Source: DAOTXK01 sp034435395 (lineage in GTDB: Bacteria; Chloroflexota; Anaerolineae; Aggregatilineales; Ch27). From it: a DNA stretch of 12,432 nt. The stretch lies in NCBI GenBank assembly GCA_034435395.1, contig DAOTXK010000175.1:1-12432 (forward strand). The letters are read 5' to 3'. Made by a program: the position numbers and the translations under genes. This document shows, piece by piece, positions 1 to 6,958 of the stretch. The notes below the pieces were generated by a model, which had not been told where the DNA came from, did no database searches, and worked only from the letters and a program-made list of their open reading frames with translations. The first letter of the stretch is position 1; each line of letters starts with the position of its first letter.

Positions 1-91
1 GATTCAGGGCGCGTACATCATCCCGGCCTTCGGGCACTACGAGCTGGCCGCCGAGGTGATCGACGCGCTGGCCGTGCCGGGCCGTTCCTGA
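1..91 (+). CDS. 3' end of a gene, probably methylenetetrahydrofolate reductase / homocysteine S-methyltransferase type (partial)
   Basis: Only the last 29 codons are inside the window (frame starting at base 2, TGA at 89-91). The peptide contains the stretch AYIIPAFGHYELAAEVIDAL. A closing strand of the form G-x-Y-x-x-P-x-F-x-x-Y-E followed by an amphipathic helix resembles the C-terminal end of the TIM-barrel methylenetetrahydrofolate reductase domain, particularly the bifunctional homocysteine S-methyltransferase/MTHFR proteins. The family call rests on this short tail from memory, so it is tentative. The reading frame and stop are clear. The next 92 bases hold no gene. They contain a short CCCG-A5-CGGG hairpin (96-108) and a GGCGC/GCGCC pair (160-178), neither followed by a convincing T-run. 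Confidence 0.45.
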   Translation, partial: IQGAYIIPAFGHYELAAEVIDALAVPGRS

Positions 92-183
92 AACGCCCGA
101 AAAACGGGAGCAAACCGAAGGGAGACGCAGGGCAAAAGCTTCGCCGGAGGGATGGAACTGGCGCTCCGCTGACGCGCCAACTG

Positions 184-771
184 CTAACCTTCTTCGATGG
201 CAAATAGATCGGCCACGCGCAGCTTCAGGCCAGGAAACAACGATTCGGCCTCCAACGTTTGCGTATCGTCATAGATGGACACCGTGCCCGGCTGGTCGCG
301 CCGATAACGATGCACTTTGCGCTGGCCGGGATACAGCACCCACACTTCATCGCTCCCCAGGCGCAGGTAATCGTCTACCCTGGCCTGCATATCCGCCGCG
401 CTCTCCGTTGGCGACACGATCTCCACGGCCAGGTCCGGCGGGCCGGGAAAGGGCCGCGCCCAATCGTGATCAGGGGTGATTCGCCCCCGCCGGATAAAGG
501 AGAAGTCCGGGATACGCGCCGTCTGCACGCCCATCTCATCGACGTGTAGAATGTAGGTCAGGCCGTCGGTATGTACACGACCAAGCTTGTTAGACCTCAC
601 AAACGAGTCAAGAAGCCGAAAAAGGTTCTCCACAAAAATGACGTGCATATGCCCTGCGGCGCTCATATCCGTTTCCACCAGTTCCCCATCGACGACCTCG
701 ACCCAGGCGTCTTCGCCCAGGCGCAGCAGATCGTCAACGCTGACCCGCCCGCGCACCTGCGTATCCGTCAT
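184..771 (-). CDS. Uma2-family (DUF820) restriction-endonuclease-like protein
   Basis: The product has 195 residues and matches the Uma2 family, compact PD-(D/E)xK-fold proteins common in cyanobacteria and Chloroflexota whose role is largely unknown. Visible landmarks are the opening helix VSVDDLLRL, WVEVVDGELVE (residues 23-33), the first Pro-Asp at 88-89 (RIPDFSF), and the core PPDLAVEIVSP at 111-121 with E117. The closing element DEVWVLYP (141-148) is followed by a basic strand. The helix that usually carries a lysine reads ARVDDYL (130-136), with arginine in that place. The start at 771 is preceded by GAGGG with 8 nt spacing and gives a typical family N-terminus. An in-frame ATG at 804 would add 11 residues and is possible. 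The gene is divergent from the TIM-barrel gene at 882 and stands alone. It could be catalytically active or degenerate; the sequence does not decide. Confidence 0.85.
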   Translation of the reverse strand: MTDTQVRGRVSVDDLLRLGEDAWVEVVDGELVETDMSAAGHMHVIFVENLFRLLDSFVRSNKLGRVHTDGLTYILHVDEMGVQTARIPDFSFIRRGRITPDHDWARPFPGPPDLAVEIVSPTESAADMQARVDDYLRLGSDEVWVLYPGQRKVHRYRRDQPGTVSIYDDTQTLEAESLFPGLKLRVADLFAIEEG

Positions 772-828
772 TAGCGCATCCCTCGGCACACCAGTGCCGC
801 TCATGTGGACGTTATCCCTGACAATCGT

Positions 829-837
829 ATTGTACCA
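829..837 (-). promoter_or_regulatory. Candidate extended -10 promoter for the Uma2 gene
   Basis: Reading the minus strand, TGG-TACAAT is an extended -10 element. It would start transcription near 822, just ahead of both possible Uma2 starts (804 and 771). No good -35 hexamer lies at the usual distance, which is acceptable for an extended -10. It sits in the 110-bp gap shared with the divergent gene at 882. Confidence 0.4.
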
Positions 838-881
838 TACGGGCCGCGCCGCCGAGGCAACCCGCCGATAGGGAGAACATC

Positions 882-1727
882 ATGCCGCCAGGCCAGAACA
901 GATTGTCCATTTCGATCGCGCCCGTCAACCGGACGCGGGGGCAGCACTATGCCGACCTGCCGGGCACCGTCCGGTTGATGCAAGACCTGCTCCCGGCGGG
1001 CGTGGTGGACGGCTTTGAGTTTCAGAACCTGGCCGAGTGGGATGCGGTCGAGCCGCCCCGCGATGAGCGGGATAAACGGCTGGCGGACTGGCAGCACAGT
1101 GCCCGGTACACCGTTGATGAACTCGCCGCCGCCCTCCGGGAGGCGGGGATGCCGATCCTGTCGGTCCACGCCAACCGGGATGTGGGCATCTGCCTGTGCA
1201 CGGGCGAGCGCGCCGCCATCGAGCGGGGCAGACAGCTCATCCACCAGTCACTGCGCCTGGCCCAGCAAGTTGGCGCGCCCGTGTGTGTCTTTCATTTCTG
1301 GGACACCTGGAAAGAGTCGTTCGATCCGGGCTTTCTGCGGCGCGTTCTCCACGAGGTAGCTCCTCAATATCCCGCTGTCCGGGCGGCGGTCGAAAACGTG
1401 CCCACCCACCTGGCGGGCGGCACGCCGTTCGACCTGGTGAAGGGCTTCCCGTGGATCACGCTCGACCTGCGCTGGGCGGCCCTGTACGACGAACTGGACA
1501 GATTCCAGGCAGTGAAGGACCGCCTGGCTAACATCCATCTGCGCGGCCACCTGGAGAATGGTCGATGGGCCATGGCCAACGCGCCGTTCAGCTTTGACGA
1601 GGCGCTCCACATCATCAAAGACCAGTGGGGCTACACTGGACTGTGGACGATGGAGCCGGAGCGGGCGCGCGAGGGCACCTGGGAAGACCTGCTGGCGGCC
1701 ATGGCGGCGCTACGGGCCTCGTTGTAA
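882..1727 (+). CDS. Sugar phosphate isomerase/epimerase-like TIM-barrel protein (AP endonuclease 2 / xylose isomerase-like fold)
   Basis: The 281-residue length fits the single-domain xylose-isomerase-like family, metal-dependent TIM barrels that isomerise or epimerise sugars and polyols. Barrel-strand ends carry likely metal and substrate ligands: H96 (SVHANRD), H138 (VFHFWD), E171 (VENVP), D195 (TLDLRW), H219 (NIHLRGH) and E258 (WTMEPE). The spacing of Glu, Asp, His and Glu over the second half matches the metal site of this superfamily. The exact substrate cannot be inferred and no sugar-catabolism neighbours are present. The start is well set: GGGAG lies 7 nt before the ATG. The gene ends 175 bp before ctaB, which has its own ribosome-binding site, so co-transcription is uncertain. 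A true endonuclease IV is less likely, because its additional zinc ligands are not evident. Confidence 0.8.
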   Translation: MPPGQNRLSISIAPVNRTRGQHYADLPGTVRLMQDLLPAGVVDGFEFQNLAEWDAVEPPRDERDKRLADWQHSARYTVDELAAALREAGMPILSVHANRDVGICLCTGERAAIERGRQLIHQSLRLAQQVGAPVCVFHFWDTWKESFDPGFLRRVLHEVAPQYPAVRAAVENVPTHLAGGTPFDLVKGFPWITLDLRWAALYDELDRFQAVKDRLANIHLRGHLENGRWAMANAPFSFDEALHIIKDQWGYTGLWTMEPERAREGTWEDLLAAMAALRASL

Positions 1728-1844
1728 GCGCTTTCGGGCAACACCCGGTCGCACGGCGGCCCCGGCGGCGGTCATCAGCCAAAAACCCGCAACCGTTTCA
1801 GGCCAAAACTCATCTAAAAAGCGGCAAAATTCACAAGAAGCGAT

Positions 1845-1850
1845 TATAAT
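1845..1850 (+). promoter_or_regulatory. Candidate -10 element upstream of ctaB
   Basis: A perfect TATAAT lies 53 bp ahead of the ctaB start, in an A/T-richer patch (about 1800-1860) that contrasts with the GC-rich surroundings. No strong TTGACA-like -35 is seen 16-18 bp upstream, so this is a moderate candidate. Confidence 0.35.
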
Positions 1851-1902
1851 TGCGCCCGATTGGGCGGCCATCGTGTCGGCGCGCCTTTTAAGGAAACTTT
1901 GT

Positions 1903-2844
1903 ATGACCTTCACCTCGGAAGAGATTCAATCGCCCGCCGTCCACGCCCGCACCCCATCCCTGCGGAACCTGCTGTCCACCATCGTGGTCCTGTTTAAGCT
2001 CCGCATCGTCGTTCTGCTGCTGTTTGCCGCCTGGGGCGGCGCGATGCTGGCCAGCGATGGCCGACCGTCGCCGGGCGCGCTGCTGCTGCTCACCATCACC
2101 GGCGCGCTGGCGGCGGGCGGGTCCGGCGCGCTCAACCAGGTCCTGGAGCGCGACCAGGACACGCTGATGAAACGCACCCGGCGTCGCCCGCTGGCCACCG
2201 GCGATGTGAAACCCATCTGGGGAGCCGGCGCGGGCACGGCAGCCATCCTGCTGGCGGTCGGGCTGGCCCTGCTGGCCGGCAACCCGGCCCTGGCCTTTTT
2301 CCTGGCACTGGGCGCGTTGATCTACGTCGGTGTGTACACCGTGTGGCTCAAGCCGCGCACGTTGCTCAACGTGGTGATCGGCGGGGCGGCGGGCAGCGCG
2401 GCGGTGCTCAGCGGCTCAGCAGCCGTCGGCCACTGGGCCGATCCCGGCGCACTGCTGCTGGCGGCGCTGCTCTTCACCTGGAGCCCCAGCCATTTCTGGA
2501 GCCTGGCCCTGGTCTACCGCAACGACTATGCGCGGGCCAGCTTCCCCATGCTGCCCGTGGTTATGGAGCGCCGCCGGGCCGTGATCTGGACGCTGGCCCA
2601 CATGGGCATGACCGGCCTGATCGGACTGCTGCTGGCCACGCGCCCGTCGCTCGGCCTGCCCTACCTGATCCCCATCGCCGCAGCGACGCTGTGGCTGGGC
2701 CGCGACTCGCTCAAGCTGCTGGCGGTCCACGCCCGCGAGGACGACGAGGGCCGCGACGGCCAGCAGGCGATGGTCCTGTTCCGGGCGTCCAACATTTACC
2801 TGGCGCTGGTCCTGTTGATGATCTGCCTGGCCTCGCTGATCTGA
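1903..2844 (+). CDS. ctaB: Protoheme IX farnesyltransferase (heme O synthase)
   Basis: This UbiA-superfamily membrane prenyltransferase transfers farnesyl diphosphate to protoheme IX, giving heme O for heme-copper oxidases. The product has 313 residues, typical for the family, with about eight or nine hydrophobic segments beginning near residue 26. The first Asp-rich motif, NQVLERDQDTLMKRTRRRPL (78-97), is diagnostic. The second conserved block is YTVWLKPRTLLNVVIGGAAG (145-164), and a third is DYARASFPMLPVV (208-220). Two usually conserved spots differ: the Pro-Pro after GGAAG is replaced by SAAVLSG, and the TPPHFW signature reads SPSHFW (194-199). The start at 1903 has AAGGA about 8 nt upstream. 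The frame stays open further upstream to 1558, but that part overlaps the previous gene. No oxidase subunit genes are adjacent. Confidence 0.93.
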   Translation: MTFTSEEIQSPAVHARTPSLRNLLSTIVVLFKLRIVVLLLFAAWGGAMLASDGRPSPGALLLLTITGALAAGGSGALNQVLERDQDTLMKRTRRRPLATGDVKPIWGAGAGTAAILLAVGLALLAGNPALAFFLALGALIYVGVYTVWLKPRTLLNVVIGGAAGSAAVLSGSAAVGHWADPGALLLAALLFTWSPSHFWSLALVYRNDYARASFPMLPVVMERRRAVIWTLAHMGMTGLIGLLLATRPSLGLPYLIPIAAATLWLGRDSLKLLAVHAREDDEGRDGQQAMVLFRASNIYLALVLLMICLASLI

Positions 2845-2963
2845 CCTTCTCACCTGGGCCTCTCCCTGCCGCCGCCGACTTCCGCCGTGGGCCGGGGTCT
2901 TGATCGTCCCCTTCACACCGGAACACCTCAGAGGTCCATGCAACCCGCTCTGCCCTTTTTGCG

Positions 2964-2969
2964 TAGAAT
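2964..2969 (+). promoter_or_regulatory. Weak candidate -10 upstream of the GTPase gene
   Basis: TAGAAT (one mismatch to TATAAT) lies about 50 bp ahead of the chosen GTPase start, in the 173-bp gap after ctaB. No clear -35 accompanies it. The rest of this gap shows no gene and no T-tailed hairpin. Confidence 0.25.
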
Positions 2970-3017
2970 ATGGCAACGGACCGGAGCGTGCCGTCGCGCT
3001 GGATGAAAGTGGGAGTC

Positions 3018-3731
3018 ATGAGTCAACCGAATCTGGGCGATCGTATCCTCTCATTTATTGTGAAGACGCTCAACACCCTGATACCGAGCAGCGTGCATGA
3101 AGGCGTCAAGACCGTGCGGGACTTCGCCTACGTCCGCATCCTGGGGCTGCCGTTCATCGTGCTGGGCTACCGCCAGACCGGCAAAACCACACTGATCGAA
3201 TGGCTCAAGCGCGACACGTCCTACCTGGCGGATTTTGACCCCGAACCCACTGCCGCTGGCGGCGAGCCGGTGGCCGTGTTCACCTCCCAGATCGGCGACG
3301 AACACATACGGCTCAAGCCCCGCCGGGACGTGGGCGGCGAGTACGCCATGTGGGAGACCGATTGGCTGGACCTCTTCCGGCATGCCAGGCCGCTGGGCAT
3401 CATCTTCATGGTCGACCACACCAACGCCTACCAGCACAAGGACGCGCTCAACTTCGTGTTGCAGATGATCGACGAGGAGCGTGACGCCCGGCAGAACCTC
3501 AAGTTTTTCCTGCTGCTGGCCAACAAATCCGACCTGTGGGGCGCGGAGACCACGCTGGGCGACATCATGGAGGGGTTCCGCAACGAGACGCGGCGGCTTA
3601 AGTCACAGTCGGAACGGCTGGGCTACACCTACCTGGTCGCCAGCAGCAGCCTCAAGACCGGGGCAGGCGTCAGCGACAGCCTGGCCCACTTCTTCAACGC
3701 CATCCGGCCCCGGCCCCGGCAGACGGCGTAG
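3018..3731 (+). CDS. Ras/Arf-like small GTPase domain protein
   Basis: The 237-residue product is a single P-loop GTPase domain. The G1/Walker A motif is GYRQTGKT (50-57), preceded by a hydrophobic strand (PFIVLG). A G3-like DVGGEY sits at 104-109, so the usual DxxG reads D-V-G-G. G4 is NKSD (169-172) and a G5-like ASSSLKTG is at 208-215. The strand before G4 (FFLLLAN) and the strand GIIFMVDHTN are normal for Ras/Rab/Arf folds. There is no transmembrane segment and no second domain. It likely acts as a cytoplasmic GTP-regulated switch, with an unknown process inferred only through its neighbour. Only 4 bp separate it from the next gene, indicating translational coupling. The start is uncertain: ATG codons at 2970, 3003 and 3018 are in frame, and only 3018 has a nearby GGGAG, which is unusually close (2 nt). 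Confidence 0.8.
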   Translation: MSQPNLGDRILSFIVKTLNTLIPSSVHEGVKTVRDFAYVRILGLPFIVLGYRQTGKTTLIEWLKRDTSYLADFDPEPTAAGGEPVAVFTSQIGDEHIRLKPRRDVGGEYAMWETDWLDLFRHARPLGIIFMVDHTNAYQHKDALNFVLQMIDEERDARQNLKFFLLLANKSDLWGAETTLGDIMEGFRNETRRLKSQSERLGYTYLVASSSLKTGAGVSDSLAHFFNAIRPRPRQTA

Positions 3732-3735
3732 CGCC

Positions 3736-4395
3736 ATGCAGCCCCTGGTCATCGGTTACGCCCTGGATTCCCCCCGCCCCGGATATACGTTCACCTCCCC
3801 CACCGCTGGCTACGACGAGGCCACGCTGAAGGCCATCTGGCAGAACGCCATGCCGCGCGGCCAGGGTTGGAGCCGCTACCCCGGCGCGCAATCGCTCAAG
3901 TGCTTCCCCCTGGACGGGGGGCGGCGCGCCGCGCTATCCGAGGTCACCGTGACCGATCAGACCGACGAGACCGGGCGGCAGGGCATCCGCCGGGCGGAGA
4001 TCGCGGTGATCGAGGCGACGGACTGCCTGGAGGCGCTCAAAGCGCGGCTGGCGGCCATGCCGGATCACATTCATGCGGCGACGGCCCGCCTGCTCACCTG
4101 CTGGACGTGGAAGCGCATCCTGGACCGGGCCGCGCCCAAAGTGCGCGCCCGATATGCTCAGATCGTGCTGGCCGCGCCTTATACGGGTGTTGCGGACTGG
4201 CGGGTGATGGAGGCGGCGGTGCTGCGGGTGGCAACCTCGCGGCGGCTGCGGGCGGTCAGGGGCTGCCCGCGGGTGGTGCCGCTGACCACGCTGGCCCTTG
4301 ACCCCCGCGAGGAATCGCTGATCGTCGCCCTCCCCCTGGCCGAGGCGCGCCGCCTGAACGGGGCGCAGATCATCACGCTCGATAATTGGACCTGA
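3736..4395 (+). CDS. Uncharacterised protein paired with the GTPase; weak resemblance to GTPase-associated protein GAP1 N-domain
   Basis: No family is recognised with certainty. The 219-residue product is soluble, with no signal peptide or membrane segment. It opens with MQPLVIGYALDSPRPGYTF, a Gly-Tyr turn followed by a strand, and has a later element DETGRQGIRRAEIAVI (77-92). A beginning of the form 'x-G-Y-x-x-x-x-x-x-G-Y' and an Arg-x-Gly-x-x-R-A/H element recall the N-terminal domain of GAP1, described in bacterial conflict systems beside small GTPases. That resemblance is from memory and weak. The second half is helical (ATARLLTCWTWKRIL) and ends in alternating strands. The gene begins 4 bp after the GTPase stop, so the two are almost certainly made together. 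A cognate regulator or effector of the GTPase is the simplest inference. The start at 3736 is chosen because the longer frame overlaps the GTPase. Confidence 0.7.
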   Translation: MQPLVIGYALDSPRPGYTFTSPTAGYDEATLKAIWQNAMPRGQGWSRYPGAQSLKCFPLDGGRRAALSEVTVTDQTDETGRQGIRRAEIAVIEATDCLEALKARLAAMPDHIHAATARLLTCWTWKRILDRAAPKVRARYAQIVLAAPYTGVADWRVMEAAVLRVATSRRLRAVRGCPRVVPLTTLALDPREESLIVALPLAEARRLNGAQIITLDNWT

Positions 4396-4414
4396 CGACT
4401 CGCGCGTGTGGCGA

Positions 4415-4675
4415 TCACTCCTCATCCGACCGCTTGGGCTTCTCGCCCCAATAGGCGTCGTCTTCGTCCAGTGCTGATAGCTCGCCGTCATCGCCCAGGT
4501 GGATGTCCCCCTGAGCCAGAAACTCGTCCAGATACTCGCCTTCCTCGGCGTCCCGTTTACGCTTGCCGCCCGCGCCCCGCGCCGGCGCGTTCCACAGCGC
4601 GAACACGCCCAACACCACCAGGATGACGACTACCAGCACCAGCACCATCCAAACCATCCCCGTACCCATCATCAT
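4415..4675 (-). CDS. Small single-pass membrane protein of unknown function
   Basis: The 86-residue product has a Met-rich N-terminus (MMMGTGMVWM) running straight into one hydrophobic helix (about residues 7-28, rich in Val and Leu). A basic stop-transfer patch, GKRKR (37-41), follows, then a strongly acidic tail with DEFLAQGDIHLGDDGEL and SALDEDDAYW. The positive patch after the helix predicts N-outside, C-inside topology. The tail recalls SHOCT-like oligomerisation segments, but the match is too poor to call. ATG 4675 is preferred: GGGAG lies 8 nt upstream, whereas the GTG at 4684 would overlap its own Shine-Dalgarno. The gene converges with the GTPase pair (19 bp apart) and follows rarA by 42 bp on the same strand, so it may be the last gene of a rarA transcript. 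Confidence 0.7.
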   Translation of the reverse strand: MMMGTGMVWMVLVLVVVILVVLGVFALWNAPARGAGGKRKRDAEEGEYLDEFLAQGDIHLGDDGELSALDEDDAYWGEKPKRSDEE

Positions 4676-4717
4676 TGGTCCCACTCCCGATTCTGACGCC
4701 GCCGACGTGCCCGACGG

Positions 4718-6064
4718 TTATCCGCGACCCTTGAGCTGCACCAGCCGTTTTTTGATCTCCCGCTCATAGCCGATGTCCTTCGGCTGGTACCAGTCCGGCG
4801 GCTCCATGTCAAATGGCAGGTAACGCTGCTCCACCCACCCGCCCGGATAGGCGTGCGGGTACTTATATTCGCCCATGTCGCCCATCGTCTCCCGGTAGCG
4901 GGCCTGCGCCGGGCCGCGCAGGCTGCCCTCCTTATCACGCAGATAAGAGGGCACCTCCCCCGTGCCGTGCTCCTCCACGTAGCTCAACGCCTGCCAGATC
5001 GCCCCGGCGCTGTTGCTCTTGGGCGCGGTCGCCAGGTACAGGCACGCCTCCGCCAGGAAATACGTCCCCTCCGGCAGGCCCACCCACTCGAACGCCTGCG
5101 CCGCCGAGGCCACCACCGTCAACGCCTGGGGATCGGCCAGGCCGATGTCCTCGCTGGCCAGGATAAACATCCGCCGCAGGATGAAGCGGGGGTCCTCCCC
5201 GGCGTGGATCATCTTAGCCATCCAGTACAGCGCCGCGTCGGGGTCGGAGCCGCGCACCGACTTGATGAAGGCGCTGATGGTGTCGTAATGCTCATCGCCG
5301 CCCCGGTCGTAGCGCACCGCCCGCTTCTGGATGCTCTCCTGCGCCACCTCCAGGCTGATGCGGATGATGCCGTCGTCGTCCGGCTCGGTGGTTTCCACCG
5401 CCAGCTCCAGCGCGTTGAGGGCGCTGCGCGCGTCGCCGCCTGCCACGCGCACGATGTGATCCAGCGCCTCCTCCTCCAGCCGGATGTCCTTCTGGCCGTA
5501 GCCGCGTTCGGGATCGGTCAGCGCCCGCCGGACCAGCAGTCGCACGTGATCGTCGGACAGCGGGGCCAGGCGGAACACCCGGCTGCGCGAGAGCAGCGGC
5601 CCCACCAGGATGAAGAACGGGTTCTCGGTGGTCGCGCCGACCAGCACCACCGTGTTGTTCTCCACGTGCGGCAGCAACGCATCCTGCTGCGCCCGATTCC
5701 AGCGGTGAATCTCGTCCACAAACAGCACGGTCCGCTGGTTGTACAGGCCGAGGCGTTCCCTGGCTCCCTCCACCACGTCGCGCAGCACGCCGATGCCATC
5801 GGTGACGGCGTTGATGGTGGTGAAGTGGCGCTGCGTGGTGTTGGCGATCACGTTGGCCAGCGCCGTCTTACCGACTCCGGGCGGCCCCCACAGGATGATC
5901 GAGGTCAGCTGATCGGCTTCGATGGCCCGGCGCAGCAGCCGCCCCTGGCCCACGATCTCCTCCTGCCCGACGAATTCGTCCAGCGAACGGGGCCGCATCC
6001 GAAAGGCCAGCGGCGCGTTCTGGCCGGCGCGCTGGTCGCGTGCGTAATCAAACAGGTCGGTCAT
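4718..6064 (-). CDS. rarA: Replication-associated recombination protein A (RarA/MgsA/WRNIP1 family AAA+ ATPase)
   Basis: The 448-residue product is full length for the family, which are clamp-loader-like AAA+ ATPases that form tetramers and act at stalled replication forks, interacting with SSB in Escherichia coli. Motifs in order are the N-terminal PLAFRMRPRSLDEFVGQE (18-35), Walker A GPPGVGKT (60-67), Walker B LFVDEIHR (114-121), sensor 1 GATTENP (143-149) and an Arg-finger region LLSRSRVF (157-164). The tetramerisation C-domain contains GSDPDAALYWMAKMIHAGED, ASEDIGLADP and YKYPHAYPGGWV, a reliable RarA signature. The start at 6064 has GAGG 7 nt upstream. Upstream lie a candidate -10 and a 6-bp-arm inverted repeat, so it probably has its own promoter. 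Nothing is missing or truncated. Confidence 0.96.
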   Translation of the reverse strand: MTDLFDYARDQRAGQNAPLAFRMRPRSLDEFVGQEEIVGQGRLLRRAIEADQLTSIILWGPPGVGKTALANVIANTTQRHFTTINAVTDGIGVLRDVVEGARERLGLYNQRTVLFVDEIHRWNRAQQDALLPHVENNTVVLVGATTENPFFILVGPLLSRSRVFRLAPLSDDHVRLLVRRALTDPERGYGQKDIRLEEEALDHIVRVAGGDARSALNALELAVETTEPDDDGIIRISLEVAQESIQKRAVRYDRGGDEHYDTISAFIKSVRGSDPDAALYWMAKMIHAGEDPRFILRRMFILASEDIGLADPQALTVVASAAQAFEWVGLPEGTYFLAEACLYLATAPKSNSAGAIWQALSYVEEHGTGEVPSYLRDKEGSLRGPAQARYRETMGDMGEYKYPHAYPGGWVEQRYLPFDMEPPDWYQPKDIGYEREIKKRLVQLKGRG

Positions 6065-6082
6065 GGCACGCCTCTACAGGAA

Positions 6083-6096
6083 TGTTCTTCAGAACA
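6083..6096. promoter_or_regulatory. Inverted repeat in the rarA leader, possible operator
   Basis: TGTTCT-TC-AGAACA has perfect 6-bp arms around a 2-bp centre and lies between the candidate start site (about 6103) and the rarA ribosome-binding site. The position suits a repressor site. Its half-sites are GTTC outward and GAAC inward, the reverse of the Gram-positive SOS box GAAC-N4-GTTC, so a LexA site is not claimed. It could also be a small RNA hairpin. Confidence 0.35.
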
Positions 6097-6109
6097 CAAG
6101 TACTAACTG

Positions 6110-6115
6110 ATTGTA
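6110..6115 (-). promoter_or_regulatory. Candidate -10 element for rarA
   Basis: TACAAT on the minus strand would place the transcript start near 6103, about 40 nt ahead of the rarA ATG. No good -35 is visible at 16-18 bp. A candidate operator (6083-6096) lies between this element and the gene. Confidence 0.35.
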
Positions 6116-6130
6116 TCGCATCGCCTGATG

Positions 6131-6160
6131 AAACAGAAAAGGGGCGCGATGATCGCCCCC
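6131..6160 (-). terminator. Intrinsic terminator of gtrA
   Basis: On the minus strand, CGCCCC-type arms (6141-6146 with 6154-6159) form a 6-bp GC stem around a 7-nt loop, and the transcript then runs into TTTTCTGTTT. It lies about 55 bp after the GtrA-family stop codon and ahead of the rarA promoter, which separates the two units. Confidence 0.75.
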
Positions 6161-6213
6161 TTCCCCTGCGGACATCTACGGCCCTGCGCCATAAAACCCA
6201 GTCCGCGCCCGGT

Positions 6214-6795
6214 CTAGGTCACGTCGTTGAACGTCCAGAAGCGGTTGGCGAAGAAGTTCCAGAACAGCACGATGATGATGGCGATGGCCTGGGCGATGTT
6301 GCTGCCCAGCTGGTTGATGGCCGTCTCTCCCAGCGGCCCGGCGGCTGACATCGCATCCAGCACGGACGCGCCAACCCCGCCGAAAAACCGGAAGGTGACG
6401 GGCACGAAGATCAGGCGGAAGACCAGCCCCACCACGCTGACGACAAAAAACTGGGCCAGTTGCTGCGCCAGGCGGCGCGAGCGCGAATCGGGGAAGGTCC
6501 AGTAGCGGTTCCAGATGAAGTTGCTGATCACAGCGGTGGTGAAGGCGATGCCGGTCGCCGCCGCCACCCGGACCAGGACTTCCGTCTCCGCCCCTTCCGG
6601 CACCAGGACGGTGTGTTCCAGCAGATTCAGCATGCCAAAATCCACGGCAGCGCCCACCGCGCCCACAATGGCGAACTTGATGAACCGCTCGATTTCCCTG
6701 GCCCGATCCCCGAACAATCCGGCGAACCACCGGATCAGCAGGGTCAGCGGATTGCGGGTGGTGTGAGGGGTGTTGGTCGGTTGTGCGGCTTCCAT
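6214..6795 (-). CDS. GtrA-family integral membrane protein
   Basis: The 193-residue product has four hydrophobic segments at about 39-59, 75-95, 113-135 and 163-185, the GtrA layout. GtrA-like proteins are thought to help move lipid-linked sugars, such as undecaprenyl-phosphate glucose, across the membrane for cell-surface glycosylation. The diagnostic repeat is present twice: NFIWNRYWTF (92-101) and NFFANRFWTF (180-189). The first segment FIKFAIVGAVGAAVDFGMLN is also typical. About 25 extra residues lie between segments three and four (GASVLDAMSAAGPLGETA). ATG 6795 is chosen over the upstream TTG at 6831, because a TATAAT at 6840-6845 places the transcript start around 6833. No glycosyltransferase is adjacent, so the substrate is unknown. 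Confidence 0.88.
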   Translation of the reverse strand: MEAAQPTNTPHTTRNPLTLLIRWFAGLFGDRAREIERFIKFAIVGAVGAAVDFGMLNLLEHTVLVPEGAETEVLVRVAAATGIAFTTAVISNFIWNRYWTFPDSRSRRLAQQLAQFFVVSVVGLVFRLIFVPVTFRFFGGVGASVLDAMSAAGPLGETAINQLGSNIAQAIAIIIVLFWNFFANRFWTFNDVT

Positions 6796-6839
6796 AATCG
6801 ATTTATCCAGGATCACTGACGCCAGAGTCAAACCCCACC

Positions 6840-6845
6840 ATTATA
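6840..6845 (-). promoter_or_regulatory. Candidate -10 element for the GtrA gene
   Basis: A perfect TATAAT on the minus strand lies about 45 nt ahead of the preferred ATG. There is no convincing -35. Its position argues against translation starting at the TTG at 6831. Confidence 0.4.
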
Positions 6846-6958
6846 CACCCGGAAAGCGGCGGCTCCCGGCTGAAGTGAATGACCGCCCTGCTTTTTCAGA
6901 CGAATTTCACCCCGCCCGGTGACAAAAGACATCGCCCGACGAGAAAGTTCCCCGGCAA

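Noticed and set aside
1558..1902. N-terminal extension of the heme O synthase frame
   Set aside because: It overlaps the TIM-barrel gene out of frame, has no membrane-protein character, and a good ribosome-binding site precedes the ATG at 1903.
6083..6096. LexA SOS box upstream of rarA
   Set aside because: The half-sites are oriented GTTC...GAAC, the opposite of GAAC-N4-GTTC, so only a generic dyad is claimed.
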